A DNA stretch of 64,000 nucleotides from Stenopsyche tienmushanensis (Eukaryota > Arthropoda > Insecta > Trichoptera > Stenopsychidae): NCBI GenBank assembly GCA_008973525.1, contig WACJ01000184.1:310001-374000 (forward strand), read 5' to 3'. Numbering within the stretch: position 1 is the stretch's first letter; each line of letters opens with the position of its first letter. The translations under genes were made by a program, and so were the position numbers. Under the pieces are notes generated by a model, which saw only the letters and a list, made by a program, of their open reading frames with translations, was not told the origin of the DNA and ran no database searches. This document shows positions 1 to 13,500 of this stretch, in pieces.

Positions 1-275
1 ACTTTCTTATGACTGGTCACCAAAGATCTCTTTTTTATACCTCTCCTATTAACCGTTTGATGCACATCATTGAAAATAACAATTTTCACAATTTATGAAC
101 GTAAAATTGGATTGTTGTCTTTAGCGTTGGTGATTTCGAGGTTTACAAATTTGCGAAAACTACACAAATATTTAGCCAAAATTTACAAAAAAAACGTGTA
201 CATTTACAACAATGCACAAAAAGAATTTTCGCTCTATTGTGTGCGTAATTTTTTCTAATAATTTAGTATATGTTA

Positions 276-548
276 TTATAAAAATTGTCCAAAAAAAACA
301 TGATAACCTTTGTAGAGAAATTGATTCATCAATCTTAATGCACCGTCATCGATTTCGATTCCCCTAGGTTTGTTATCAAATAACCATCCTATATAGATCT
401 CTAGATTATGGATGTATCCATTTGGGGAACACAATTCATAAAATTTGATGCCATACTTAGCTTTCTTCCCTTTCATGTAATACCGTAACCACAATCGCCC
501 TCGACGAAGAAGAGATTCATCCAAATATATTTTTTTCATGCAATGCAT
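276..548 (-). pseudogene. piggyBac transposase fragment
   Basis: A 90-codon remnant of a DDE_Tnp_1_7 (piggyBac-type) transposase catalytic domain. The reading YLDESLLRRGRLWLRYYMKG, then KYGIKFYELCSPNGY and LRLMNQFLYKGYHVFF, follows the order seen in piggyBac transposases: the first Asp in a DES/M motif, then KYGIK..ELC, then a GYH..DNFY block. The DNFYN block with the second catalytic Asp is out of frame here. It appears directly downstream in another frame after a T run on the coding strand (A run near 290-298), so a homopolymer indel has broken the gene. Both flanks are AT-rich with stops. It is dead, but it shows that piggyBac elements have lived in this genome and could have mobilised the TTAA-flanked short elements elsewhere in the window. 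Confidence 0.75.
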
Positions 549-3376
549 TTATTTATAAAATCCATCGATTTTTTTCAAGCTATTTAAGTCGATCCCTTGT
601 GCTCGTAATAACTGAATTTGAATATATTTGAGCTGATAAATATATTGATATAATCACACAGATGAAGATTGAGATTTACGTTGAGTTAAAATTTATTTTA
701 AATTTTTACTCAGTGCTATTTATACTATGATCAAATTATCATAATTTTCATATTTGACAATGTTGCTGAGGATTTTGGCAATCTCTGCAATAAACAGTTT
801 ACATAACGAACGTTAACAGATACCAACAACAACAAATATATACCAATATTTAAAAATGATTGAATCATTCAAAGTTAATGTTGTTGGATCATTCTTAATT
901 TCTGATCAAGTAATTTTAAATAAACAGTCCATCTTATTGATACTTGGACTTCTTTCTATAATAATTTACTTTTAGTCAAATCGATTCCATCGAACGCCAA
1001 ACATGTTCGTCTACTTTTAAAGTCTGCTCGAGAGATTTAAAGAAAATATTTGTCTTTACCACAGTATACACAAATAGCTCGAAATGAAACATCGACTATT
1101 ATTAACCGAATGACTTCCCTCGACTTGAATCGAAATTGAAGCTATTTTCGACCGATTACGTTGAACATATGAACTAGTTTGATTAATTCATGTAAAATTC
1201 GTACCAACACAACGATTCTTTCGGGTCATAAGGTATTTCCTAGGGGGTTCTTCTCCCATACAAATAGCATTGAGGATATCATTTTCCAGGGGTCGAAGCG
1301 ATCGCAAGGAGATGACAACAACAAAAATATAATATTAAATAGTCGAATTCCTGGAAGTGTCAGTCTTTTACACGTGTGCCTTTTAAAAGCATCAAATTCG
1401 CATTTACGAGGAAATTGAATGAAATATTCTCGCATATTACGTATTATTTTGTATGGCATGTCAAAACAAACTTCATTGTTTATTAAAAAAATATTTATTT
1501 GGGGAAAGAGTTGCAAAAAATTGAGGAAAAATGTATTATTTCGACCCTTATCTATAATATTGTCACCTTTGGTATAAATGCTATACAAATATATTTAGTC
1601 TCTTAACCACCTCTTTATCATTTTTATTGTATTCTTATATCATTATACGGAATTCTAGATCACTCTCACTCTTTATAGATTTTATATGATATCTTGTTGG
1701 TTAAAAAAAGCGTTAAGAACCAATGTTTAAGAATACATTCAATAAATTTCAATATGATATAAATGAAATTTGCAAGGTTATATATCGATAAAAAGAAGCT
1801 GCACTTCGCGAAGCTGAGGAGAGGAGAGGACTTTAAACGCGCTTTTCTCGAAACTACTTTTTTCAAGCTTATGGAAATGCTCCCACATGCCCTAGATAAG
1901 CATTCTTTATGAAATTTAGCAGACATGTGTATAATAAGCGTGTTCATCGTATAGACTACAATTATCCAAAAATATTCAAAAGTGTTTATTTAATGAACAT
2001 AAAACTACAAAAAATGTTGGTAATTTTTTAATTTTTTTTTTCTATTGCTCACTGTTATTTTATTTTTCAATATTTCTTCTTAGTTGTAGTCTAAGCTATA
2101 CACAATATTATATAAAATAAAAATATGCTTAATTTATTTGCTATAAAATACCTGTTCAGGATTTATAACTTCCATGGTGACGTATATCATCGTTCGCGCA
2201 CCGATATACGAGGCTCCTCTTACTCCCATTATCATAATTTGTCAAAGTTTAAAAAATATTTTTATGTTCAATAAAGATTGCCTAGTCAACACACTAAATA
2301 TCGAATATTCTATATTTAATATTTTTTGCATAAAAAATATTGAAAAATCCATCACTTTTTAGGTCATATAAGGTAGAAACGTCCCTTTTGAAAAGCTCTC
2401 TGGAATGAGCCTCCGACCAATGTAATAATGATATGTATTTTAAATAATTTGCTGATATTTCTTTTAATACACATATTTTGCATGGGATTCAATCATTCGA
2501 AGATATTTAAAAATAAATTATAAATTATTTGAGATGTGAAGGCAGAAAAAGGCATTTTAGCTAATCGATTGCATGAATATCCATGGGATTTAATATGGTT
2601 TAATAATTCCGGTTTTATACGTAATTTTATTAGGATCCCACTCAGTGTAAATGAATTAATTATATGAGGCCAAACTTTCGCTAAACCCCAATTCCCGTAT
2701 TTATTCCGACGTCAATAATGTTCACATTCTGCCCAAATTTGTCGGGGACGTGTAAAACCAAACTCGATAATATAAAATTACGTGAGGCCTTGGGAACAAT
2801 CCGCCATCGGAGTTACCACCGAGTTTAAGCCCTCGAAAAGTGTTTGCATGCAGAAATAAAAAACAGATTACATCTCAAAAATAATAGTCCCACTGCTAAA
2901 TCCGATAGGTGGATTTTTTCAAAGAATGGCTTTCGGGTTCGCAGGAGCGAACAAGGAGAATGAATGGCATATTGGGGGACGCCAGGCACGAATAGGAATC
3001 AATAGATCAAACGATCTATTAATATGACAGCTTTTCGTGCTTTGTCCGACGTAATATAAGTTTTATGTGATCGATATATTTCTTATTTTTTTCAAACGGG
3101 AAACCCATCGCCTATTGACAGATAATCTATTTTTCCGGCCATTTTATGGAAATACGTTGAATATTTATAGGATTTTCATGATATTCATAAATATTTCCGA
3201 CTTATACAATAAAAATTTATATGGCCTGGAAACTTTCCGCATTAATCGATACGTCTTCCTACGTAATGGCTTTTATTTTTGTTCGTCTTCAGAATCGAAA
3301 GATTGCTCCGGATAAGAGCTGAATTAAAAAGAAAATACAAAGTTTAATTTTAAAAATGGTTTAAAATTTATAGCCT
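549..3376. other. AT-rich stretch, no gene recognised
   Basis: No reading frame with family resemblance and no paired splice sites that I trust. It may be intron of the beat-like gene whose 3' exons were not located. A moderately GC-richer patch at about 2640-2960 has no coherent translation in any frame I tried. Confidence 0.4.
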
Positions 3377-3440
3377 GGATAGCGCAAGAATGGAGGTTCA
3401 AATCCTCAGGAGGATTTGAACATCCATCTTCGAGCTATCC
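3377..3440. repeat. 64-nt near-perfect hairpin with tRNA B-box-like arm
   Basis: The outer arms GGATAGC and GCTATCC pair, then ATGGA with TCCAT, and the centre is a perfect 12-bp inverted repeat, GTTCAAATCCTC and GAGGATTTGAAC, separated by only two bases. Length and pairing are in the range of a pre-miRNA foldback. The central arm also resembles a tRNA T-arm/B box (GGTTCAAATCC), so a palindromic tRNA-derived repeat is an alternative. There is no full tRNA cloverleaf around it. Confidence 0.5.
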
Positions 3441-4254
3441 GAGCTATTGCTTTACTGATTTAGTTCCAGCGCAAGTAGTTCACAGGACTCCATTTACTAC
3501 ATAAAGTCGGTCATCGATTAATGAAAGCCCTCATAATAAAAACTATATTGCGTCCTATAAAATACAAACAAATATTTAATCAATCTTTCATCGAATAATA
3601 CCCGTAAAAACAATTCTATTCTAAAATCGGGCATAGTGGTTTTTAATCCACTCTCAACATTTTTTTCAAAATGTATGACTTTCATAAAAGTCATATTTAT
3701 GTATTTCGAACTAAAAGCTTTTTGTTGGTTTGTATAAAAAAAATGGCAATGATTTGCATTTTACAAACTGTACGCACGTCATATATCGTGTTGCGTAATA
3801 AAGGTTTCACGAGCGATATAAAATAAAATGTAATATTTTATTCCATTGCGTAATGATAACCCAATACACAAAATATATAATTCCATCATTGAAAAATCCT
3901 ATTTCTAGCAATTTGTTATGAGTAAATTTAATTTAAAACACATTTTTTCAATGCCATTGGGTAAAGTGATAAATATAAAAGATAAACCCGTATTGACCCG
4001 AATATTTATTTACAATTGTAATATTGATATCAAGAACACATTTCTGTGGTAAAATTATTTACACACACATTTTAAAACAACTTTTACAAATATCATTATT
4101 AAATAATCGAACTTCATAATAAAAACAGTCAATTCAGTTCAATATAGGTATACTCGCTATAACCGTTATATTATTAAATCCACACTCATATTAAGCGAAT
4201 TCAGATAAAAATGTAGATTTATTCAGGGGTAAGTCTGAAGATTTTATTATATTT

Positions 4255-5462
4255 TTAAATTCTTTGAGTAGTGAATTAATTTTGAAATGACTTAAACGTA
4301 GATGCTATATTTGCATGTCCGCCACTTATCGTCCGTATAAATCCACTTATCTTTCAGGACCGCGCAGCGTGTATAAAGCTTGTATATCAACAAATAAACA
4401 CACAATATTCGTTAATTTCTTTGCGTAAACATAAACAATACACTCGAAATCGATTACCGTTAGACCGTCTCTGTCTCTCTTTAAAATCGACGTACAAGAA
4501 TGCTCTTTCTGAATCACGAGAATTCGATCGCAAATACGCGACTGAACTCATCAAAAGGTTAAGACAAAGTAATATAAGTATATGGGGGCAAAACCTGAAT
4601 TTAATATCCATGTCCGCGAGGACACGCTCATTTTCGACTTCGAATGGCCACTTGCGCTCTAAGCGCGTTTTATGGGTGAAGGGAAGGCCAATCTCACTCG
4701 CGACCTCATTTTGTGCGAGCCGTCAATGTAAATTAGCCTATGCGGGGGGGGGGGGGGTTTCGTGAATATGGAGATCGTAGAAAGCTCCAGGGATGCATTT
4801 CTTCCCATAACTTACACAATAAGCCCTAAATGCCCTAAAAGATGATGGAGTGGCCACAAGGTTTGTGTGTCCAACCGGTCCGCTTTTCAGACCGCTGACA
4901 CTTTAAATGAGCGCCTCGCGATTGGACGCCATACCCGAAAATGTCCACAGAACGTGGTCTGCATCCATGACCGGATCTCCACACGGACATTCCGAAATCG
5001 AGGAAAATCTAAACTTAAAAAGCGAAGCCCTAGAGCGAAGCCGTGCCCTGTGAGGAACTGGGAAGTCCAGTTCCTAACCGAGGGGAAAAATCGATAGAGA
5101 TGGTGGCCTGTATAGCAAAATCTAAATTATAGCAAAAAAAAATAACTGAGAACAAATATGATTTTTATCCCTTAAAGAGGTAAGACTCAAAATTGTGTTC
5201 GAATTTCAGAAAGTATAACCCAAATTTATCGACTAATAATGATAACCCAAATTAATCGATTTCAAGTGTATTGTTTATGTTTACGCAAAGAAATAATCGA
5301 ATTTTGTGTGCTATCGACAGTGTTTATTCATTTATATACAAGCTTCATACACGCCGCGATGATTCTGACAGATAAATGGATTTGTACGATAAGTGGCGAA
5401 CATACAAATATAGAATCTAAATATATGACCATTTAAAATTAGCTCTCTATTCAAAGGGTTAA
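4255..5462. mobile_element. TTAA-flanked foldback element with long TIRs (piggyBac-like MITE)
   Basis: Both ends carry TTAA (about 4255-4258 and 5459-5462) and the right end reads CAAAGGGTTAA. The left terminal stretch (about 4290-4460: GCCACTTATCGTCC, CAGGACCGCGCAGCG, AAGCTTGTATATCAACAAAT, CGTAAACATAAACAATACAC) recurs inverted at about 5230-5440, so the TIRs are roughly 150-200 bp. The core (about 4600-5100, relatively GC-rich, with a G12 run at 4745) has a homologue at about 51180-51440. No transposase is encoded. TTAA target sites with CCC-starting termini are the piggyBac signature, so I infer piggyBac-type mobilisation. Solo or partial copies sit at 31190, 41100, 54340 and 60822. Confidence 0.7.
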
Positions 5463-6461
5463 AAGCATCGAGAGCTGTTATAATCTTTCAACGTCCCTCA
5501 TAATAAACAAATCGATAGAATAAACACTGATGCGACTGCACATGCATTATATTTGTTTATTATTATATTTATCAATAAATAAAGCACTTCAATCGCTTCC
5601 ATATATGGATTACACGCAGCTTCTTAGGAAGTCACCGAAGATCTTGCATAAACAAATTCATAAATGGATGCACTATTAAACCATGTCTAATTTATCTCGA
5701 TCAAACATAAGCGAATGTGCTGTAAATGAAGTATATTTAGCTCGCTTCTATTTATTTGAAATATAATCTTTGATATTGATACAATCTCTCCACACATATC
5801 TAAGGAACATGATCTCCTTATCGTCGCATCTATGGACGATATGGAAAATCGATCGGAATTGTTATTATTCCATTATTGTAAATTTATTGGCATGGTGTTT
5901 ATACCATAGTTTAGATCAGAATCCAAACCTGTATGATAATAGTTTATAAATCGACCCATTATGCTTATATTTAATCCATTCCATGTGAAGTATTTTTAGG
6001 GTTATTTACAAGTGTAAAGTTGCGGTCAAATTTTAATCTATGTGTGGTATTACAATATTATATATTTGTTTCTCTTGTGTACAGTTTAGATCAATACAGA
6101 AGTTAAATAAATGGAACATTTATGCTTGTTTCATATTCATCCTTAATTATTTTGATATTAGATGAAAAAAGCAGACATGTGGTAAACGTAAGATAGGATT
6201 ATTTGAAGATGAATTTTACGTAGAAATTCAACGATGCACAATGAGTATTTCTATTTATTTCCAAATATATGTGTATGTTCATGCATATCGGAAAGCACAT
6301 ATCGATCTATTTTTTCACAAACATTGCTCTTATATTAAAATGTTAGTTTCACGTCAGCTCAAAATATACAATACACATCAAAAATATATAGAGAGGGCCA
6401 GCATTTGACAATAGAGCCTCAAATGCTGATATTTATGAATATATTAACTTGCAAAACTTAC
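5463..6461. other. AT-rich stretch 3' of beat-like exon 3, no exon recognised
   Basis: This lies directly downstream (minus strand) of a good splice donor at 6461 and should be intron of the beat-like gene. I found no convincing Ig-type exon here. Confidence 0.4.
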
Positions 6462-8670
6462 GTGAAGCTTTGTAACCCAAATCCAATTTGCCTTTGAAAG
6501 GTCCGACGTCCTGGGGTGGTTGTTTATGTATCCACTGGTACACGGGGTTACTCTTGTTATTGAAGAACCATTTTACAACTAGGCCGTTGCTGTTTTCTAA
6601 ATGGGAGAGAAAATTTTACTTCAGTGATCGGAAACGGCCAGACAAATTTAATCCAAATTAATCCCTACGCATTTGTACCGAAGTTGATTTCAACTAAATG
6701 TTTTGGAACTCACAAATTGTTATTTGGAATTTTCTCTGGGCGCAAAATTAAATTCAACGTTAACTGCTTTACTTCTCGACTGTCATAAAATAAAATTCCA
6801 ATTAACCGTCAAATAAATCGCAAACTTTGACAGCCAAATGCGCGGGAAAATGTATCGCAATTTTTCGCTATGAAACTCAATAAAGTCAATTTTTTTAAAA
6901 ATATATAAAACGACTTCGGATACATTTATAGCAAAAATTTCATTGTGGTGAATGTATCAAAATTATATAAATTTATATATTATTAATCAATATAATGTCA
7001 CTTACGGTTGTACTGTTTGGAATACGGTTGTAATACTGCAAGATCATGAATATATTACAATTCGAGACACCAAAATTCATATGTATACGATTTTACACTT
7101 TTAGAATCATTGAAGACTCTAAATTAAAACTCTGAAGATTTAAGAGTACCATGGTTATATATTTTTCCAGATCATTTACAACTGAAATTGTGTTCGGTCG
7201 TAAAGCAAATGGCGACAGTATATTTCATGTGTGTCATTTACATTTTTTTAAACCACACATTTACAAATTGAGAGCTCATGTTCATATTTTATAATATTTT
7301 AATAAAAACAGGACATAACACATTTCCTTTATCCATGAATACCTCAATCAATCGTTTCAAAAGGGAGCACAAAAAATGGAGATAGGCGTAAGAACACTAT
7401 ATGAAAGAGGAGAAGGCATAAAAAATTGATAAACGTACGTCATAAAATGAGTATATGAAAATGTTCATATGGGAACTCATTTATCAGAGGGTTTATTTTA
7501 AAAAATTCAATTTAGTATCATCACCTATGTAGCATGATAAACACCACATTATCATTTATAATTAGACAATTAACAAGCTTTCGTTTGAAAACTGATTGAT
7601 AATGTATTATATGCAATTGAAGCATGATATACATATCGTGGCTCGCGTATAAGAAAATGTCATCGAATCTAATGATGAAACGATTGAATAAGTTTTCATA
7701 TTATTCTTAACAAACTTTATAAGGGTGTAAATTAAATATATTTTTATATTGAGAGTTCCAAAATCAACATCGGTTTAAATGCACAAAAAAGTTATTTCAA
7801 GTACCAAAATATAATAAAATTGAAGTTTGATTAATGATTAATTTATACATAAAATACACATATATTATTGAATTGTTTGATGCTTTTCGGTTAAGCCATA
7901 TACTGTGTATTAGTCAATTGACATTGTGATTGGCTATGCAAAAAATAAGTATGATTTGTTTATACAGCATATGATTTAACTGATAAGTATTCAATGTTGT
8001 TTTATAAATCTATTAAGTATTATGTAAAAAAAATAAACATACTGTTTTCGAATTTGTATTCGCAGTCTAGCACGACTTCTGGACAACCTAATTCTACTAT
8101 AGGAGGAACAACCAGTTGTTTTATATAGACCCCAGAGCATACTGCAAAAAAAGAAAAACTCACTTTAGCATGATGAAAAAAAATTGAGAACCACAGCACA
8201 GCACCCATACCACATACAATATAGAATTACCTAAGCCAAAACGAATGAAAAATTCGTAATAAAAAAAAACGGATAATGTAACAGTATTTATATATCGTTG
8301 CGTGTACAATATCGAAAATATCAATAATGAAACGAAACTTCACATCAAAAATACTAATAACCTAAGCACACATTTTATATTTATTTTCACCGATAGCAAA
8401 GAAAAATATTTACAAATGAAAAAGCTACGGTCGTATTGTATTCCAGATATTTGATATTTATTCTGCTCGGGCTATTTATTTTTTTCGCGTTATTATTGGC
8501 TTTGAAACGTGTATTGCGGGATTAAGGCATTGAGATATAAAATATTTACCGATACCCATAGAGCTTAATAATACATGAATTACGCACACATTATGTCCAA
8601 ATAAGAGCACAGACCAGAAAAAAAACACAATTAAATGAGCAGTCATTAAGGCATTTAAACAATTGGCCAT
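6462..8670 (-). CDS. Immunoglobulin-fold protein, beaten-path (beat)-like, 5' exons only
   Basis: Three exons fit together in phase. Exon 1 is 8550-8670 (Met start, a hydrophobic stretch LIVFFFWSVLLF as a likely signal peptide, donor GTAAAT). Exon 2 is 8043-8141 (acceptor TTTTTGCAG, donor GTATGT). Exon 3 is 6462-6596 (acceptor ATTTAG, donor GTAAGT). The spliced product has about 118 residues: signal segment, then VVPPIVELGCPEVVLDCEYK with the Ig B-strand Cys, then NGLVVKWFFNN with the core Trp, then PVYQWI and LDLGYKAS. This matches the first Ig domain of insect Beat-type axon-guidance proteins, which are secreted or GPI-anchored adhesion ligands. The second Ig Cys and the rest are missing: the exon 3 donor points left, towards or past the window edge. 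That it is an Ig protein is fairly secure; membership in the beat family is from remembered resemblance. Confidence 0.6.
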
Positions 8671-9479
8671 GTCGGTGATTTGTGGAGGAATTTAACCTTT
8701 TCGCTGAAAAAAAAGAGCTCAAATGACTTATCGATACCAATAATGGGCCACAACCAATGGCCCAATACCGTCCACTATTATATCCATATATTAATTTTAA
8801 TGGTCGGAATTAATGAATCAAATATGCTTGAGGGAATGCTTAAGGGTAAAGTATTTCAAAATAATTTATGACATAACAATTATTAATTATAAGCATCGCA
8901 GCACATTCTTGATATAATACTGCAAAAAATTGTGCTTTAATACTTCAGGGACCGCTGATTCCATACTGATATTATATATACGTTACCCTCGTATTACACG
9001 ATATAGCTTCACATTGCCCTCGTGTAATACGGTATTTCTATTTCACAGTTTGCATAGTAAAAAAAAAATCATCAAAAATCTGGAAGATCATCGTCATTTT
9101 GCAAAATCATACATGTTCAGTATTAATAGAAATGTTTAAGAAAGTTCTAATAGAAAGACCATACCTTCAAACAGAAATATTATTAAATAAAAATCGCATA
9201 AAATTAACATTTTGACAGTATTTTTGTAATAGAAAATGATCCTTTGGTGGAAAGAAATTTGAAATTCAAGACGGAATTGTAAATGTGCCTATACACCCAT
9301 CAAATATTCGTACAATAAAAACAAGCTTATTACAGAAATTTAGATGTTAAAGAATCCCAACATTTTGACAAGTCTAACAGTGATGAAATCCTAAAAGCAA
9401 TCTTGAAATAAAGTCGAAAAAAATTTGATATTTTCTGTGTTGCTAAAAATAAAAATTAATAATTTTTTTGTATATAAAA
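8671..9479. other. Upstream flank of beat-like gene
   Basis: No coding sequence recognised. A short palindromic CCAAT-containing patch (TGGGCCACAACCAATGGCCC, about 8743-8762) lies roughly 75 bp upstream of the ATG and could be promoter sequence, but this is only suggestive. Confidence 0.3.
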
Positions 9480-9883
9480 AAATAAAATATTTCATTATGG
9501 TAGGACCAGCCCAGTTGCCACTTCACGAAAATAGCTATAACTCCGTAAGTAGTTGGACTTTTGGAAATTTCTTTGGAAAATATATTTTTAAAAGTCGAAA
9601 CATTGGAAAAATGCCAAAAAAAAACTAAATTATTTTTTTCAAATCTAAACCTGAAGAATAAAGGACGTGATCGTAATTCAGTGATAGCATATACAATATG
9701 ATTTAGACAGTCCCAAATTTTTTTTTTCAAATTTCGGTCAGTGTTGATGATTTATTTCCTATTTTATCCAAACTATCTCGATACGTACTCTTTATGAAAT
9801 TTAAAAAAAGAAAAAAATAATTTTAAAAAAACCGCATAACTTCGAAATCGCACAAAAAGAGGTTTGAATGTATTTATAAAATT
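9480..9883 (-). mobile_element. Tigger/pogo-like MITE, copy a
   Basis: The right end (about 9835-9883), read on the minus strand, gives TACATTCAAACCTCTTTTTG followed by TGCGATTTCGAAGTTATGCG, matching the left end of the element at 15767. The inside (CGATACGTACTCTTT, CCTATTTTATCCAAA, the AAGTAGTTGGACTTTTGGAA patch) is the reverse complement of 15840-15975. The left boundary is uncertain. Confidence 0.5.
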
Positions 9884-10439
9884 ATTTGGATTTTTTTTTG
9901 TTAAGTAATTTAGAAAATTCACTCTTAATAAATTCAAGCAAATATAACTTATTTGAAATCTTGATGCTTTTAAGTTTTCAAAAGTCGGAAGACTCGGGAA
10001 AAACTATCGTCAATTACTATTTTTGTTATATATTTGAATTTTTAACGAAGGTAACACTTCCAAACGCCACAATTTTAGCCTTCTGATAGTTCGTGCGGCA
10101 CCCACTTGTCCAACATTTTTATCTTTCCTATTTCTAGATTATTTTGCCTTTTTCGAATTATTCTTTTACAAATCGATCCACCTGCTCTCATCTCTTATAA
10201 ACAGCAAGCGTATTTTTTCTGTTGGCGCCATTCTGTTGAAATTCATTGAACATAATATAAATAGCAAAAGTTTTCAATTTCTAGAATGCCTTTCAAGCGG
10301 CTCAATCAACGTGGATTGACTCACTCCGCGGACATGAACCCGGCAGGAGGTTCGAAATATCAGATAGAGATCAAAATTTAACTCTAATTTTGACCCTTAA
10401 ATGCCATAAACGCGGTGGCGATAATTTTTTGGGGAGTTA

Positions 10440-10562
10440 AGGGATTCACACATAGGCCCTGTGTCTTAAGTGTCAGGTTTGTCAAAATAGATTTTTTTAA
10501 AAGAATTTAGAAGTTGAAATTATGTCATTATGTCGATTCATGTGCCAAATATCCTGTATACA
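10440..10562. repeat. Short mariner-type repeat end
   Basis: The stretch TTCACACATAGGCCCTGTG ... GTTTGTCAAAATAGATTTTTTT recurs near 19415-19465. The terminus CATGTGCCAAATATCCTGTA matches the right end of the element ending at 22289. It is a truncated member of that family. Confidence 0.5.
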
Positions 10563-13500
10563 TAAAATATACATAAATATTCGAAAAATTTATTTTACGA
10601 ATATTTGCGATCCCTAATTGACATGTACTAATTTTTCGCGGTCCGAAAAGTGTTAAAAATGCATATTATTACGCCTTTCTGTTAATAAACATTAATAAAC
10701 ACGCTGATTTCACGTCACTTCGCGACGCATCGATCATTATATAGCAGTGTGAAAATGCTTTTGTAATATTTCATGGCCCAATTTTTAATCAATATGATGC
10801 AAATTTATTCGCAGCCTAATTGAAATTCTGTTAGGTTTATTGGATACTAATTTTTCTCTCTTCATATTTAATGCTATTCCATAATATCCGTATAATTGGC
10901 ACTCAAACGAGATTAGCAAGTCAGAGAAATTGATTTCAGTAATGCTTTTTACTTTGTTGTGCGAAGTTCGCAAGAGAATCAATCCTTATCAGCTTAAATG
11001 CCGATAATACAATTCTCATGATAAATTCATTGTGAGCCCAAACACTCGAGCTTTAGAAAAATTGAATTATGTTAGACTAAGTCAATTCAAAATCGACAAT
11101 TTAAACAGTTGTTTGACGAAAATATGGCACAGGATCAGTGTCATCGGATTGTAATCATTGCTCACATGATGCATCATCGATCATTCTATTTTTTAATGAT
11201 CGCTTTCTTGATTAGATTGCTAGATTTAAATATGAAATATAAGTCGTAAAATATTATAGAGAGGAGTTTGATATGTTTTGTATTTTCAGACATATTTAAT
11301 TGATTAATGCAATTTAATAATCTTAGAGTGTGTATGCAAATCTTTTCCCAACCAAACCCACTTTGCATTTAGCTTCGACAAATCTTGCATCTCAAGCGTT
11401 CGCACAGAAACACAAACTATGAGATAATATGAAAAGTTGTTGCATATTTTTTAGTTGATATGTGAATCGAATTAGCATCATTAGAAATGAAAATGATGTA
11501 TTAAATATGCGCAATCGTCTCTATAGCGTCACAAAGCAACACTATTAAAGTGTCCACAAACAGAAACGTTTCCACTAAATATATACTAATTGATGCAAAG
11601 TTTGGCCTTGAGATTTACTGTTTGTAGTTGCAAATTGTACGAAACGCTCCAGCTATTCAAATTGAGCTTCATGAAGTTTGCATCGAAGCCTCCGAGCGTT
11701 ATGTCGCTAAACTTTCGGCGAAATTTGGTGTCACGCAGAGATTTTCCATAACATAGAAGAAACTTCAACAAACAATAGATCATTTTGATAACGATGCTTT
11801 TTAGCATAATTTGCATACAAAATTCGCTATAAAATGACAAGAAAATATAGGTCTTTTTTATAAAAAAAATATATCAAACCTTAATACACATCCAACTACA
11901 TCACGTCAAAATGACTCTGCATAATCGATAACAATCCCTTTATAACCTGTAGATTCTACTTATTAATAAATCGTATTAATTATCTGATATATATGATATT
12001 TTTAAGAAACTTTTTCATAAGAAGAATATTTCATATAGTGATATACTTACGATAGGAATTTTATGTGGGAGACGATCTATGAATGAGTATCAAAATTATC
12101 ATTATTTCTAAATGATACTTTAATAACAGTTGCATATTCAATACTTCAAATGTAGTCTTGTACAACATTATGAATTACTTCAGTATTTACTTTTTCAGAT
12201 TTAGGATAGATACGTAAATCTGGATCGAGATGATCGATCAGATATATTAATACTTCTTCTGGATTTGAATAAAAGCCTATCAATTCACTCACTTATTCGA
12301 CTAGTATTTATAGTACAATTATAAATATATATGGTCATATTTACTATTATAACCCATAAGTAAAACGTGGCATAATAAAAACATCCCAGATACCTTTGAA
12401 GGATGTGATCCCAATAAATATCATTTCATCTCTTTATTTTGCTTCCTTTGACAGTTAATCGTTCTTGGAAAACATCTAGAATATTTATTTTATTTAGGTT
12501 CATATAAGATAAAGCCGATAGAATGATTTTTTTTATAGTATGTCTTCTGCCGTATATTTTTTACTTATGTTTCCATGAAAATGTTTGAAAAGTATCTAAA
12601 GATGTACTTATTTAATGATGTACAATTGAGGATCAAATCCAGAGACAGATTAAAATAAACGCACCTTAGGCTCAAAACCGATTTCACAATATGATGCTTA
12701 TTATTTTTATACTGATAAGCGTTGTGGTCAAGCTTTTGCTCCTGTGCTTTAAGTTAAGCTTTTATTCATCGAACGTATATTTACAAAATTAGCTTGAGCT
12801 TTTAGCTAAATTAAAAATGCATAAAAATAAGCATTCACTTTAAAAATATCGAAAAAAGCTTCTTTTGTAAGAAATGTTGTTTTAATATTTTTCTTGTGTC
12901 AGATTATTGCATAATTTCAGAGAAAGTAATCAATTTTTTGTAACAAAAAGTTCCGATATTCCAATGCAACAGCTTTATAAAAACTATTCTAGATTATTAT
13001 CCTGCTTCTTTAATAAAGTATAAATTTGTTATAATTTATATCATTTTCATTTTCAATTCAATTTTGATAACTGTAAACAATTTATATAAAAATAATTTTA
13101 ACCCAGATTGTTGTTATATCAATCAAATAAATATTTTATCGCGTTTATAATCGAACGATCAATTAAATGCCTATTGTAAATATTTAGGTCAATCTCTTGG
13201 ATTTGTTATAATTTATTGAAAGATAAGAGTAATTGTTTATTCCGCATTGCCAATAAGCTTTCCCACAGGCAGATAAAAGCTCCGGAGCTTTTATTTGAGA
13301 AAACTCTCAAATTATATAAACACTTTAATATCTCGATAAAAAGGACGCGACGAACAACTTACGGACGCTATAGCTTATTTGCAATAATTTTGTTGCCGAA
13401 GTTCGATAATTTAATTTATTCAGTATATCCCCGAAAGTGGATGGCAAAGACCTATAAAAATTATCTCCTCTCCTTTTCACATTACAGTCTGGCAAATTAC

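Noticed and set aside
2156..2235. Possible next exon of the beat-like gene on the minus strand (GARTMIYVTMEVINPEQ with a GTATTT donor)
   Set aside because: No acceptor in suitable phase and no Ig F-strand Cys; the match was too loose.
3377..3440. tRNA gene
   Set aside because: Only a B-box-like arm in a palindrome; no acceptor stem, D-arm or anticodon arm can be drawn.
4421..4765. 114-codon plus frame and 74-codon minus frame in the TIR element
   Set aside because: Both fall in the inverted repeat and recur as broken frames in other copies; no transposase motif.
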